NCBI RefSeq assembly: GCF_006345815.1
Contig: NZ_VCIG01000038.1
Span: 786,539 to 850,538 of the forward strand
DNA length: 64,000 bases
Source of the DNA: Ochrobactrum sp. CGA5
Lineage (GTDB): Bacteria; Pseudomonadota; Alphaproteobacteria; Rhizobiales; Rhizobiaceae
Direction: 5' to 3'
Position numbers and translations under genes: made by a program. The notes under the pieces were generated by a model that saw nothing but the letters and a program-made list of their open reading frames with translations, made no database searches and was not told where the DNA came from. Below, piece after piece: positions 17,618-25,607 of the stretch. Numbering within the stretch: the first letter of the stretch is position 1; each line of letters begins with the position of its first letter.

Positions 17618-19138
17618 TCAGCTTGCGATTCCATCAAAGAAAAACTCTGGACTTTCCACTTCGACCAGCCTTTTTCTTTCGATCACCCAGAATCGGTTGC
17701 CGACATTGCGAACAAAACTACGATCATGCGAGACGAGAAGGCTCGCCGCCTCATTTCGAAGCAGTTCCACTTCCAGCGCTTCCTGACCTTCGATATCGAG
17801 ATGATTGGTCGGTTCATCCAGAATATAGAAGTTCGGATTGGTCAGCCGCAAAACCAGCATGGCAAGTCGCGCCTTCTGCCCGCCAGATAAGCGCTCCAGC
17901 GGCTTGGCCTGCATTTCAAGCGTCATGCCCGCGCCGGCCAGCAAGGATCTTGTCCGCTGGTCGCCGATATCGAACCTTTCGGCAATCGTCTCGAATGGTG
18001 TCCAGTCGGGACGAAGCTCCGACAAGGCCTGATCGCTATAGCCGAGCACCAGGGACGGTGTCGCCTTGATCCCGGCCTGCGCTTGGTCCGGTGCAAGGAT
18101 GGCCTCACGCACCAGCGTCAGCAATCGGGTTTTGCCCATGCCATTGGCGCCCAGCAGGACGATTCGATCACCCGGATTGATCCAGAGCTGACCTGTCTTG
18201 AAAAGAAGTCTTCCATCAGGGGTGGCAATGTCGGCCTGGTCGAGAACTACGAGAGCCTTTGCATGACTGCCCCGGCTGTTTAAGATGATCCTGCCAGCAG
18301 AACGCTCCGCATGTGCAGCCTTGGCGCTTTCCTCGATCTTGTCGGCCCGGGCCTTCAACTGCTTGGTTTTGACCACGAGCAGATCACTGCCCGAATTGAC
18401 GCCAATATTGTTAAGCTTCGCCGCCTGCCTGCGCAATTGCTGGACTGTTTTCATGTCCTTTTCAAACTGCCGGGCATCGGCCGCATCGATTTCATCGAGC
18501 GCAACGCGCGCCTGACTGTATGGCAAAGCAAAAACCGGTGATTTTTCCGCTCGCAGAAACAGGGTTCGTTTCGTTACCGCGTCAAGAAAGGCGCGGTCGT
18601 GACTGCTGACAACCACCGCCACCGAGCGCGGCAGCGCATTCAGCCAATCTTCCAGCAGCCGCACTTTTTCAAGATCCAGATGGTTGGTCGGTTCGTCAAG
18701 AAGGAGGACATCGGGCTCCGAAACCCATGCCCGAGCCAGAAGCGCAATCCGCTGCCAGCCACCGCTGAGCTGTCCTATGGCGCGTTGGCGCAGTTCTTCC
18801 GTGACGTTGAGATCATCCAGAACGATATCGGCGCGCCAGCTTTCATAATCGCGTGCTTCTTCGTCGAGCCCGTCCAGCACAACTTCATAAAAACTGCGAT
18901 TGAACAGATTTTCGGGCACATACTGGCTGACATAGCCGATCTTCAACCCGCGCGACCGCGTGATCGTGCCTAGCGTTGGATCACCCTCGCCGACAAGCAG
19001 GCGGAGAAGGCTGGTCTTACCCCGCCCATTGGCAGCGACGACCCCCAGCCGTTCGCCCTCGCCTATGACGAGATCGAGATTGGCGAACAAAGGTTCATGA
19101 AGTGTCAGGGAAAGATTCTGAATAGAAATAAGAGACAT
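17618..19138 (-). CDS. ABC-F family ATP-binding protein
   Basis: A 506-residue soluble protein with two ABC cassettes and no membrane domain. Walker A motifs are NGRGKTS (about 38-44) and NGMGKTR; signatures are LSGGWQR and LSGGQKAR; Walker B segments are LLLDEPTNHLDL and YILDEPTNHLDI. The linker between cassettes (about 200-290) is charged and helical, as in ABC-F proteins that act on the ribosome. ATG 19138 begins the conserved MSLISIQNLSLTL. A 20-codon ORF with a hairpin precedes it in the same direction, hinting at leader-controlled expression. The antibiotic or translation-stress role is inferred. Confidence 0.9.
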   Translation of the reverse strand: MSLISIQNLSLTLHEPLFANLDLVIGEGERLGVVAANGRGKTSLLRLLVGEGDPTLGTITRSRGLKIGYVSQYVPENLFNRSFYEVVLDGLDEEARDYESWRADIVLDDLNVTEELRQRAIGQLSGGWQRIALLARAWVSEPDVLLLDEPTNHLDLEKVRLLEDWLNALPRSVAVVVSSHDRAFLDAVTKRTLFLRAEKSPVFALPYSQARVALDEIDAADARQFEKDMKTVQQLRRQAAKLNNIGVNSGSDLLVVKTKQLKARADKIEESAKAAHAERSAGRIILNSRGSHAKALVVLDQADIATPDGRLLFKTGQLWINPGDRIVLLGANGMGKTRLLTLVREAILAPDQAQAGIKATPSLVLGYSDQALSELRPDWTPFETIAERFDIGDQRTRSLLAGAGMTLEMQAKPLERLSGGQKARLAMLVLRLTNPNFYILDEPTNHLDIEGQEALEVELLRNEAASLLVSHDRSFVRNVGNRFWVIERKRLVEVESPEFFFDGIAS

Positions 19139-19282
19139 GGCAATCAGCCCAATTCTGCCACGCACGAATGCCCCGGTTTCCAAACCGTGACACGGATATA
19201 TGTGCTGGCGAATGTCCGGCAGCGGCTCAACGACCGCGCCTTCAGGAAAGGCAGAACAAGACCATGATTTTAGTCTTTTTCC

Positions 19283-19309
19283 GCCCTGCACAAATTACTT
19301 ATGCAGGGC
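19283..19309 (-). promoter_or_regulatory. Stem-loop covering the stop of a small leader ORF
   Basis: GCCCTGCA (19283-19290) and TGCAGGGC (19302-19309) form an 8-bp perfect stem. It spans the last codons and the TAA of the 20-codon ORF upstream of the ABC-F gene. No T-run follows on the minus strand, so it is not a classical terminator. Confidence 0.5.
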
Positions 19310-19357
19310 AAAATCGGGGCCGTACTGACGGTGATGATCATGACGCGTCACATACAT
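19295..19357 (-). CDS. Small His-rich leader-like ORF upstream of ABC-F gene
   Basis: A 20-residue ORF: ATG at 19357, TAA at 19297-19295, starting MYVTRHDHHRQYG and ending ALHK. AAAAGGAGG lies 8 nt before the ATG, the best ribosome site in this neighbourhood. It holds 4 His, 2 Arg and 2 Tyr. It begins after the hom terminator and ends about 155 nt before the ABC-F start. A perfect hairpin overlaps its end. It could be a regulatory leader peptide or a free-standing small protein; no homologue is known to me. Confidence 0.5.
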   Translation of the reverse strand: MYVTRHDHHRQYGPDFALHK

Positions 19358-19397
19358 CGTACAGCCCTCCTTTTCCTGTTTATCTCTTGAAACGAAC

Positions 19398-19426
19398 AAA
19401 GCCGGGCCAAATCCCGACCCGGCTTT
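19398..19426 (-). terminator. Rho-independent-like terminator of hom
   Basis: AAAGCCGGG (19398-19406) and CCCGGCTTT (19418-19426) form a 9-bp stem. On the minus strand it is followed by GTTCGTTTC. It lies 49 bp after the hom stop and separates hom from the small ORF and ABC-F gene. Confidence 0.7.
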
Positions 19427-19474
19427 CATAACAAAGACGGGTCGAACCCGCAAGAGCGGCAGGCGCTCCTGTTG

Positions 19475-20794
19475 TCAGCCAGCGCGTTCGATACGTATCA
19501 TCTGAGGCTTGTCGACCAGGTGATCGTCCTTGAGAATCGCTTCCAGGGCCTTCTTGACGGCCGATTCAGTCGTCTCATGCGTGACAAGGATAACCGTCTT
19601 GATGCCTTCTTTGGCGGTATCACCCATCGGTGGACGCTGAACAATCGATTCCAGCGAAATGTCGTTTTCAGCCATGCGCTTGGCGATGGCGGCAAAAGCA
19701 CCGATGCGGTCAAGTACCGTCAAGCGGATGAAGTAACCTCCAGCGTGCTTGCGCATCTTTGCACGCTTGTAAGGCTGCAAAGCCTTGGCAGGCGTACCGA
19801 ACACCGGACCATGCTGGAAGCCCGGACGGCTTTTGGCAATATCCGCCACGTCGCCGATCACGGCGGATGCCGTCGCATTGCCGCCTGCTCCGGGACCGGA
19901 AAGCAGAAGCTCGCCCAAAAGATCTGTTTCGATGGCCACGGCATTCGTCACGCCATGGACCTGCGCAATTACCGATGAAGTCGGCACCATGGTCGGATGC
20001 ACGCGTTGCTCAATGCCCGTATCGGTTTTCTGCGCCACGCCCAGAAGCTTGATGCGATAGCCCAGTTCATCGGCGGCGCGAATATCGGCCAGAGAAATAT
20101 TGCTGATGCCTTCAAGATAGATGTCGTCGGCAGCGATCTGCGTCCCGAAAGCAAGGCTGGTCAAAAGCGCCAGCTTGTGCGCTGTATCGTTTCCTTCAAT
20201 GTCGAAAGTCGGATCGGCTTCGGCATAGCCGAGGCGCTGGGCATCCTTGAGACATGCTTCAAACGAAATGCCCTCTTCCCACATCCGGGTCAGGATGTAG
20301 TTACAGGTGCCATTCATGATGCCATAGACGCGTGAAACCGTATTGCCGGTCAGCGATTCACGCATCGCCTTGATAACCGGAATGCCGCCTGCAACAGCCG
20401 CTTCGAAATTGAGGAGAACGCCTTTGTCCTCGGCAATCTTCGCAAGCGCAACACCATGGCGCGCAAGCAGGGCCTTGTTGGCCGTGACGACATGGCGACC
20501 GGCGCGCAGAGCGGCTTCGACAGATGCTTTGGCCGGACCGTCCTCGCCACCGATCAGTTCGACAAAAACGTCGATATCGGCAGATTTGGCCAGTTCGACC
20601 GGGTCATCGAACCAGACAATACCGGAAAGATCGATGCCGCGATCCCGCGTGCGGTCACGGGCGCTGACCGCCGTCACCGTTACAGGCTTGCCGCACTGGC
20701 GCGTGAGCATTTCGGACTTGTCACGCAGGATACGCAACACCGAAGCACCAACGGTGCCGAGGCCGGCAACGCCGATCCGTAATGCATCACTCAT
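19475..20794 (-). CDS. hom: Homoserine dehydrogenase
   Basis: Reduces aspartate semialdehyde to homoserine for threonine and methionine synthesis. The 439-residue protein has the NAD(P) Rossmann motif GVAGLGTVGAS (about 7-17), the catalytic domain with GIMNGTCNYILT and EADPTFDIEGNDTAHKL, and a C-terminal ACT domain (about 350-430, YFIRLTVLDRIGAFAAIA) for feedback control by threonine. ATG 20794 (MSDALRIG) is preferred over the longer frame. It lies 85 bp downstream of alaC on the same strand, a likely operon. Confidence 0.95.
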   Translation of the reverse strand: MSDALRIGVAGLGTVGASVLRILRDKSEMLTRQCGKPVTVTAVSARDRTRDRGIDLSGIVWFDDPVELAKSADIDVFVELIGGEDGPAKASVEAALRAGRHVVTANKALLARHGVALAKIAEDKGVLLNFEAAVAGGIPVIKAMRESLTGNTVSRVYGIMNGTCNYILTRMWEEGISFEACLKDAQRLGYAEADPTFDIEGNDTAHKLALLTSLAFGTQIAADDIYLEGISNISLADIRAADELGYRIKLLGVAQKTDTGIEQRVHPTMVPTSSVIAQVHGVTNAVAIETDLLGELLLSGPGAGGNATASAVIGDVADIAKSRPGFQHGPVFGTPAKALQPYKRAKMRKHAGGYFIRLTVLDRIGAFAAIAKRMAENDISLESIVQRPPMGDTAKEGIKTVILVTHETTESAVKKALEAILKDDHLVDKPQMIRIERAG

Positions 20795-20879
20795 TATATC
20801 GACCTTCTGTATGGAGTGGCTTAATCGGGTGGGGAAACCACGGGCTTGCATGGTGCCGCCCGTGGCAATGGTGCAAATA

Positions 20880-22103
20880 TTATCCGCGACGACCTTCGAG
20901 CGGAATCACATTTTGCAGATTGTCGTCCTTCGTGGAGAGGAACCGCTTGATGTTGCGCGCGGCCTGGCGGATGCGATGCTCGTTCTCGACCAGCGCGATA
21001 CGCACATAATCATCGCCGTGTTCGCCAAAACCGATGCCCGGTGCAACGGCCACATCGGCCTGCTCCACCAAAAGCTTGGAGAATTCGAGCGAACCCAGCG
21101 GACGGAAGCGTTCCGGGATCGGCACCCACGCGAACATGGTCGCCGCTGGCGATGGAACATCCCAACCCGCACGACCAAAGCTCTCAACCAGCACGTCGCG
21201 CCGCTGCTTGTAGACATTACGCACATAGGAAATGTCGCTTCCATCACCATTCAGGGCTGCGGTTGCGGCAACCTGAATCGGCGTGAACGCGCCATAGTCG
21301 AGATAGGACTTCACGCGGGTCAGAGCCGCAATCAGGCGTTCGTTACCAACCGCAAAGCCCATACGCCAACCTGGCATGGAGAATGTCTTCGACATGGAGG
21401 TGAACTCAACCGTCACATCCATGGCACCCGGCACTTCCAGCACAGATGGCGGCGGATTATCGTCAAAATAGATCTCGGAATAGGCAAGGTCCGACAGGAT
21501 GACGATGTCATGCTTGCGGGCAAATGCCACGACATCCTTGTAGAAGTCGAGCGTAGCCACATAGGCCGTCGGGTTTGACGGGAAGTTCAGGATCAGCGCA
21601 ATCGGCTTCGGGATCGAGTGCTTCACGCCACGCTCGAGCGTCGGAATAAAGCTTTCGTCCGGCTTTGCCTGAACCGAACGGATCACGCCGCCCGACATGA
21701 TGAATCCAAATGAGTGAATCGGATAGGTCGGGTCTGGGCACAGAACCACATCGCCCGGCGCAGTGATGGCTTGCGCCATATTGGCGAAACCTTCCTTGGA
21801 ACCGAGCGTCGCGACGACCTGCGTATCGGGATTGAGCTTCACACCGAAGCGGCGCGCATAATATTGCGCCTGTGCACGGCGCAGCCCAGGAATGCCCTTG
21901 GATGCGGAATAACGATGCGCGCGTGGGTCCTGCACGGCCTCACACAGCTTGTCGACAATATTCTGCGGGGTCGGGAGATCGGGATTGCCCATGCCAAGAT
22001 CGATAATGTCGGCGCCCGCCGCTCGCGCCGATGCCTTCAGACGGTTGACCTGTTCAAAGACATAAGGCGGCAAACGACGGACTTTATGGAATTCTTCCGA
22101 CAT
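20880..22103 (-). CDS. alaC: AlaC-type PLP aminotransferase
   Basis: A 407-residue class I/II aminotransferase. The N-terminal RRLPPYVFEQVNRLK, MGNPDLPTP and RYSASKGIPGLRRA stretches and the PLP lysine in EFTSMSKTFSMPGWRMGF closely resemble E. coli AlaC, the glutamate-pyruvate transaminase. Such genes are often labelled LL-diaminopimelate aminotransferase in Rhizobiales, so the amino donor and acceptor remain to be measured. It precedes hom and is probably co-transcribed with it, linking it to aspartate-family or alanine metabolism. Confidence 0.88.
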   Translation of the reverse strand: MSEEFHKVRRLPPYVFEQVNRLKASARAAGADIIDLGMGNPDLPTPQNIVDKLCEAVQDPRAHRYSASKGIPGLRRAQAQYYARRFGVKLNPDTQVVATLGSKEGFANMAQAITAPGDVVLCPDPTYPIHSFGFIMSGGVIRSVQAKPDESFIPTLERGVKHSIPKPIALILNFPSNPTAYVATLDFYKDVVAFARKHDIVILSDLAYSEIYFDDNPPPSVLEVPGAMDVTVEFTSMSKTFSMPGWRMGFAVGNERLIAALTRVKSYLDYGAFTPIQVAATAALNGDGSDISYVRNVYKQRRDVLVESFGRAGWDVPSPAATMFAWVPIPERFRPLGSLEFSKLLVEQADVAVAPGIGFGEHGDDYVRIALVENEHRIRQAARNIKRFLSTKDDNLQNVIPLEGRRG

Positions 22104-22235
22104 GATCCTGTTCCAGTGGAGGGTTGAACGTAATGGCGCGTATGCGCCGCATTGGAGCTATACACCTGTTCTCGAATCGGGTCGAGACGTGTTGCCGCAT
22201 CAAAGGATGCAGTTCTCGTCTTTATGGAAGAGGAT

Positions 22236-22583
22236 TTATTCTTCCCCGCTTTCGATCTGTTTCAGGGTAGCGTCCGTTTCCTGATGCGCCTGTTGGCGCA
22301 GGCTCGCAGCCTCGGCGGGCGTGAAGCCAGCGCCGGTGCCTCTGGATGCCGCCAGACGAGTGCGGTCGGCATCAAGCCTGGTCGTAAGCTGCTGCTTTTC
22401 CTCTACAGTGATCTGCGTGGTCGCAGCCTTCGGCATGTGGCCGAATGTCGGAAAAACACCAGTACGGGAAGCACCTTCCTGTGGCGCGCCCTGAAACTCT
22501 TTTCCACCCGCGCATGCTGTAAGCATCGCCGCCGCTGTTGCTGCCAGCAAGAGATTGGCGATCTGCCGCGTGCGCTTGGTCAT
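22236..22583 (-). CDS. Small putative lipoprotein
   Basis: A 115-residue protein with a lipoprotein signal peptide: basic MTKRTRQ start, hydrophobic core, and the lipobox LTAC followed by AGG, predicting cleavage before Cys at about 24. The mature part is polar and helical (EEKQQLTTRLDADRTRLAAS, then QQAHQETDATLKQIESGEE). I do not recognise a domain. ATG 22583 begins the signal peptide; the longer frame to 22679 does not. It is divergent from the M15 peptidase gene. Confidence 0.75.
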   Translation of the reverse strand: MTKRTRQIANLLLAATAAAMLTACAGGKEFQGAPQEGASRTGVFPTFGHMPKAATTQITVEEKQQLTTRLDADRTRLAASRGTGAGFTPAEAASLRQQAHQETDATLKQIESGEE

Positions 22584-22776
22584 GTTTCTGTTCCCGGTTA
22601 ATGCCGCATAAGGTGCCGTTGGCCACGGCGCCTGACAAAGATAAAGCAATTGCCAAGGGATAGCACCAAGTCGAGGCATCCTGTCAACAAGTGAGTGATG
22701 TAAATCGGAAATTCGCCATAGTCTGAGGGATTGACGCGGCTAGCAGACTATCTCGTCTGCCATACAAGATTGGCGA

Positions 22777-22808
22777 ATGTAACCAATATTTACATGAAGT
22801 AATATTAC
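22777..22808. promoter_or_regulatory. Adjacent palindromes (operator candidates)
   Basis: ATGTAA-N7-TTACAT (22777-22795) is followed 3 nt later by the perfect 10-bp palindrome GTAATATTAC (22799-22808). Both lie in the AT-rich gap between the lipoprotein and M15 peptidase genes. Confidence 0.4.
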
Positions 22809-22896
22809 GTTATTTATGAATAAGCAACGCTGAATATGAAGTCTTTTAACGCTAAATGTGCTTCAATAGTTGCGCTCGACGATTAAAAATCTTAAA

Positions 22897-22911
22897 AATT
22901 GGTAACCAATT
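22897..22911. promoter_or_regulatory. Inverted repeat AATTGGT-A-ACCAATT
   Basis: Two perfect 7-bp arms with a 1-bp spacer form a compact 15-bp dyad, 185 bp upstream of the M15 peptidase start. Such a form suits a dimeric regulator. The regulator is unknown. Confidence 0.45.
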
Positions 22912-23061
22912 GCCAATCAGGTGATTTGCCAATACAGCGAAATGACAGTCGCAACTCTGAAACGGCCATCATAAACCGCTGATATTTCTGAATTTATTTC
23001 CCGGCACAAACAGTCGGGAGCTGTGGGGATGATCATCATCAGGAATGATGTCAGCCCCGCG

Positions 23062-23080
23062 CGGGAGAGCCGATCTCCCG
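23062..23080 (+). promoter_or_regulatory. Stem-loop just upstream of an RBS
   Basis: CGGGAGA (23062-23068) and TCTCCCG (23074-23080) form a 7-bp stem, 6 nt before the AGGTAGG ribosome site of the M15 peptidase gene. It could affect translation or mRNA stability. Confidence 0.4.
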
Positions 23081-23096
23081 AAACCAGGTAGGCTCG

Positions 23097-24410
23097 ATGG
23101 ATTTCGGGCCGCCAAACTGGTCAGGGAAATCGAGCTGGAGCAGACTGTTGAAATTTGCGCATTCTACACACCGGATCACCGGCAGGTTTCTTTCAGGCAG
23201 CGTGGCTTTGCTGGCGTTGTTTGTGGCGTCCTGCACCTCAACCGGTACAGGTCTTGACGGAAATCCGCTTCGGATGACCTCCGCCTCCGATGGCTCTGTG
23301 ATTGCTGACACTTTGCAAAGTGCCGCTGATCAGACAGCTGCAGCAGAGGCAACAGGGACTTCTTCGACAGAAGAAAAGAAGACGGAAACCAAGGCGGTTG
23401 AAACAAAGCCTGCAACCGCGGCGGAGGCGACAAACACAGATAATAAAGCGCAGGCAAAGCCGGCCGAAGTCGCAACAGCCGCTGAACAGCAAGAAACACA
23501 AGTCGCAGCCCTCGCCCCGCAACAGCCAAAGAGTTCATCGCTTTTTGGAATCTTCGGCAGCAAAAAAACGACCGATCCAGAACCTGCGCAAGTCGCGGAA
23601 CAGCCTGCAACGACTGCTCCAGCTGCAAGCATGGAAAAGCAGCAGGAACCGGCAAAGGAAGAAAAGCCTGCCGAAGTTGCAGAACCATCGCAAACCGCAG
23701 CCGCGAAACCTGACAACGCTGAAAAGCCTGTTCAGGTTGCCTCATTGTTCGGCTCAACGAAGAGCGCTTACGCCTCGCCGCAGCGCCCTACAGCCTCACA
23801 AGGCAGCATAGCTCGGCTTTTCTCCGACGAATCGACCGGTGGGCGATCAGACAAAACCCAAAATAAGAAGCTTGTAGTCGCAAAGCCGGTTTCACCTTCT
23901 ACGAAGCACGAATATAATTACTCGCTGCCAGGTGTGCGCGCCAATGGCGGCTTCGAAATCAAGCATCGCAACAGCCTTTACGACGACAGCGACATTGACG
24001 CGAACGAAGACGATGAGTTTGCAAAGGTAACGCTTGCATCGGCTCCGGGCCTCGCCCGCCTTGCACCCAATGGCCTCAAAGTCCAAAGACAGACCGTAGA
24101 TGTTGCCTGCCTCAAGCCGCAGCTCGTATCCATGCTGAAAACTATGGAGCGGCATTTCCGTCGCCCGGTTATGGTGACCTCCGGCTATCGCAGCCCATCC
24201 TACAACCGCAAGGTCAACGGCGCTCGCAAATCGCTCCATATGATCTGTGCGGCCGCAGATATTCAGATCGATGGCGTTTCCAAGTGGGAAGTTGCCCGCT
24301 TCGCCCGCTCCATGCAAGGACGTGGCGGTGTGGGCACCTATTGCCATACGAAGTCTGTTCACGTCGACATCGGGCCTGAGCGCGACTGGAACTGGCGCTG
24401 CAAAGGCTGA
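23097..24410 (+). CDS. M15/YcbK-type peptidase-like lipoprotein with long disordered linker
   Basis: A 437-residue exported protein. After a polar start (1-30) a hydrophobic segment ends in a lipobox-like VASC (Cys about 46). Residues about 65-250 are low complexity, rich in A, E, K, Q, P and T, likely a periplasmic spacer. The C-terminal 120 residues form a peptidase M15 (DUF882-like) domain with TSGYRSPSYN, an SxHxxxxAxD zinc motif (SLHMICAAAD) and HVD near the end. ATG 23097 follows AGGTAGG by 5 nt. A cell-wall D,D-peptidase role is inferred from the domain. Confidence 0.82.
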   Translation: MDFGPPNWSGKSSWSRLLKFAHSTHRITGRFLSGSVALLALFVASCTSTGTGLDGNPLRMTSASDGSVIADTLQSAADQTAAAEATGTSSTEEKKTETKAVETKPATAAEATNTDNKAQAKPAEVATAAEQQETQVAALAPQQPKSSSLFGIFGSKKTTDPEPAQVAEQPATTAPAASMEKQQEPAKEEKPAEVAEPSQTAAAKPDNAEKPVQVASLFGSTKSAYASPQRPTASQGSIARLFSDESTGGRSDKTQNKKLVVAKPVSPSTKHEYNYSLPGVRANGGFEIKHRNSLYDDSDIDANEDDEFAKVTLASAPGLARLAPNGLKVQRQTVDVACLKPQLVSMLKTMERHFRRPVMVTSGYRSPSYNRKVNGARKSLHMICAAADIQIDGVSKWEVARFARSMQGRGGVGTYCHTKSVHVDIGPERDWNWRCKG

Positions 24411-24423
24411 GAAAGAATATACC

Positions 24424-24450
24424 AAAGCCGGGTCACGTGATCCGGCTTTT
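24424..24450 (+). terminator. Rho-independent terminator of the M15 peptidase gene
   Basis: AAAGCCGG (24424-24431) pairs with CCGGCTTT (24442-24449) and is followed by TTCTTTTGTCTTT. It lies 14 bp after the stop codon. Confidence 0.85.
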
Positions 24451-24546
24451 CTTTTGTCTTTGTTTCCAAGGAAATACTGACCACCGCCGAATTTTCCCCA
24501 TTCTTTCAGTACATTCGATTTTTTTCAGAAAAGTGTTTTTTGGGGC

Positions 24547-24575
24547 TTGCGAGTCAGAACCTTCCTGAATATAAG
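24547..24575 (+). promoter_or_regulatory. Promoter of first tRNA-Glu
   Basis: TTGCGA (24547-24552), a 17-nt spacer and TATAAG (24570-24575) precede the tRNA by 17 nt. The same layout recurs before the second copy. Confidence 0.7.
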
Positions 24576-24592
24576 CCCACTCACACCGGCGG

Positions 24593-24667
24593 GCGCCCAT
24601 CGTCTAGCGGTTAGGACAGCGCCCTTTCACGGCGCAGACAGGGGTTCGATTCCCCTTGGGCGTACCA
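24593..24667 (+). tRNA. tRNA-Glu (anticodon UUC), copy 1
   Basis: Acceptor GCGCCCA (24593-24599) pairs with TGGGCGT (24657-24663, ending in a G-T pair); the CCA is encoded at 24665-24667. The anticodon TTC is at 24626-24628 and the T-arm has GGGGTTCGATTCCCC. It is identical to the copy 220 bp downstream. Confidence 0.96.
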
Positions 24668-24767
24668 TTTCTAGGTTTCTGTTTTCCCTTACAATTCAAT
24701 CTTTTAGCACCCAATAGGCGCTCTTTGGTGCTGTTAGAACTTATTCACAGACAAGTGAAAAAGGGGC

Positions 24768-24796
24768 TTGCATATCAGAAGTTTCCTGACTATAAG
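24768..24796 (+). promoter_or_regulatory. Promoter of second tRNA-Glu
   Basis: TTGCAT (24768-24773), a 17-nt spacer and TATAAG (24791-24796) lie 16 nt before the second tRNA. The hexamers and spacing mirror those of copy 1. Confidence 0.7.
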
Positions 24797-24812
24797 CGCC
24801 CCACACCAGCAG

Positions 24813-24887
24813 GCGCCCATCGTCTAGCGGTTAGGACAGCGCCCTTTCACGGCGCAGACAGGGGTTCGATTCCCCTTGGGCGTACCA
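24813..24887 (+). tRNA. tRNA-Glu (anticodon UUC), copy 2
   Basis: Same sequence and structure as copy 1, with anticodon TTC at 24846-24848 and encoded CCA at 24885-24887. It has its own promoter, so the two genes form a tandem duplication of promoter plus tRNA rather than one transcript by design. Confidence 0.96.
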
Positions 24888-24987
24888 TTTCTGGTTTCTT
24901 TCCTTTAGAATTAACGCAAATATTACTGGCTGAATTACCAGGATGTTGCTACGCGCGAAGCTGTAACCTTTTCGGAAGAACAGCATA

Positions 24988-25272
24988 ATGTCAAAAGCAA
25001 CAGCAATCGTTCCCACGGCTCATGCCAGCCGCTACCTCCAGCAGCTCTGCAAACACTGGGCCCACAAATTCACAGTCGAGTTCACGCCAGAACATGGCAC
25101 CATTGATCTTGGCGAAGATCGTCTCGTGATTCTCGATGCCGATGCGGAAAAACTGACCGCCACTGTTCAAACTGCGGAAGAAAACCTCGCCCGCCTGGAA
25201 GAGGTGGTGGCGAGCCATGTGGTTCGCTTCGCTTTTCGCGAGGAGCTCGTCTTTAACTGGGTGAAACAATAA
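24988..25272 (+). CDS. DUF2218 domain protein
   Basis: A 94-residue protein that is a single DUF2218 domain, seen in HASRYLQQLCKHWAHKFTVE-type N-terminus, the GTIDLGEDRLVILDADAE strand pair and the C-terminal AFREELVFNW. Function is unknown. The same domain forms the N-terminus of the siderophore-interacting flavoprotein at 35791-36891, which suggests a link to iron metabolism. It is monocistronic, just after tRNA-Glu. Confidence 0.85.
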   Translation: MSKATAIVPTAHASRYLQQLCKHWAHKFTVEFTPEHGTIDLGEDRLVILDADAEKLTATVQTAEENLARLEEVVASHVVRFAFREELVFNWVKQ

Positions 25273-25408
25273 GAACTGCGGGCGCATTTACCCATCTGTA
25301 AAAAGTCAGAAAATTGCCCGGAATAGCCATTATCGCATCACAATTCAGGCAAATTCCCCCGCGAAATTCTTCCCAACTTCGAACAAGAGATATCGATGGG
25401 GAAGAATC

Positions 25409-25522
25409 ATGACAAGCGAAACAAGAACCACCCTCACCTTTCTCGGTGCCGGCTTCGTTGCAGCCGCGATGGTTCTCGGCGCGGATTTAAGTTGGGCCGA
25501 CGTCATCAAGAGCTTATTCTAA
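25409..25522 (+). CDS. Small 37-residue membrane protein
   Basis: A short ORF from ATG 25409 to TAA 25520-25522, with GGGGAAG 5-6 nt upstream. The product starts MTSETRTTLTFLGAGF, has a hydrophobic segment at about 8-25 (LTFLGAGFVAAAMVLGA) and ends DVIKSLF. It looks like a single-span small membrane protein or a short exported peptide. I know no family for it. It precedes sfsA by 85 bp on the same strand. Confidence 0.6.
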   Translation: MTSETRTTLTFLGAGFVAAAMVLGADLSWADVIKSLF

Positions 25523-25607
25523 GCAGCCTGGCCACATTCACCGACTATTTTCGCAAATCTGACAGAAAAGCCTTTCGTACACTCGCCGAACCATCCTAAA
25601 TCGGCAC

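Larger units (their letters stand above)
22584..23096. other. AT-rich divergent intergenic region with clustered palindromes
   Basis: This 513-bp gap is the largest without a gene. Its centre (about 22770-22990) is clearly more AT-rich than the surroundings. It holds inverted repeats at 22743-22760 (GCAGAC/GTCTGC), 22777-22795, 22799-22808 and 22897-22911. No convincing small ORF with a ribosome site was found, and no RNA gene was recognised. Confidence 0.5.

Noticed and set aside
22850..22889. 16-codon ORF (MKSFNAKC...) in the AT-rich gap.
   Set aside because: No ribosome site and low-complexity AT-rich context.
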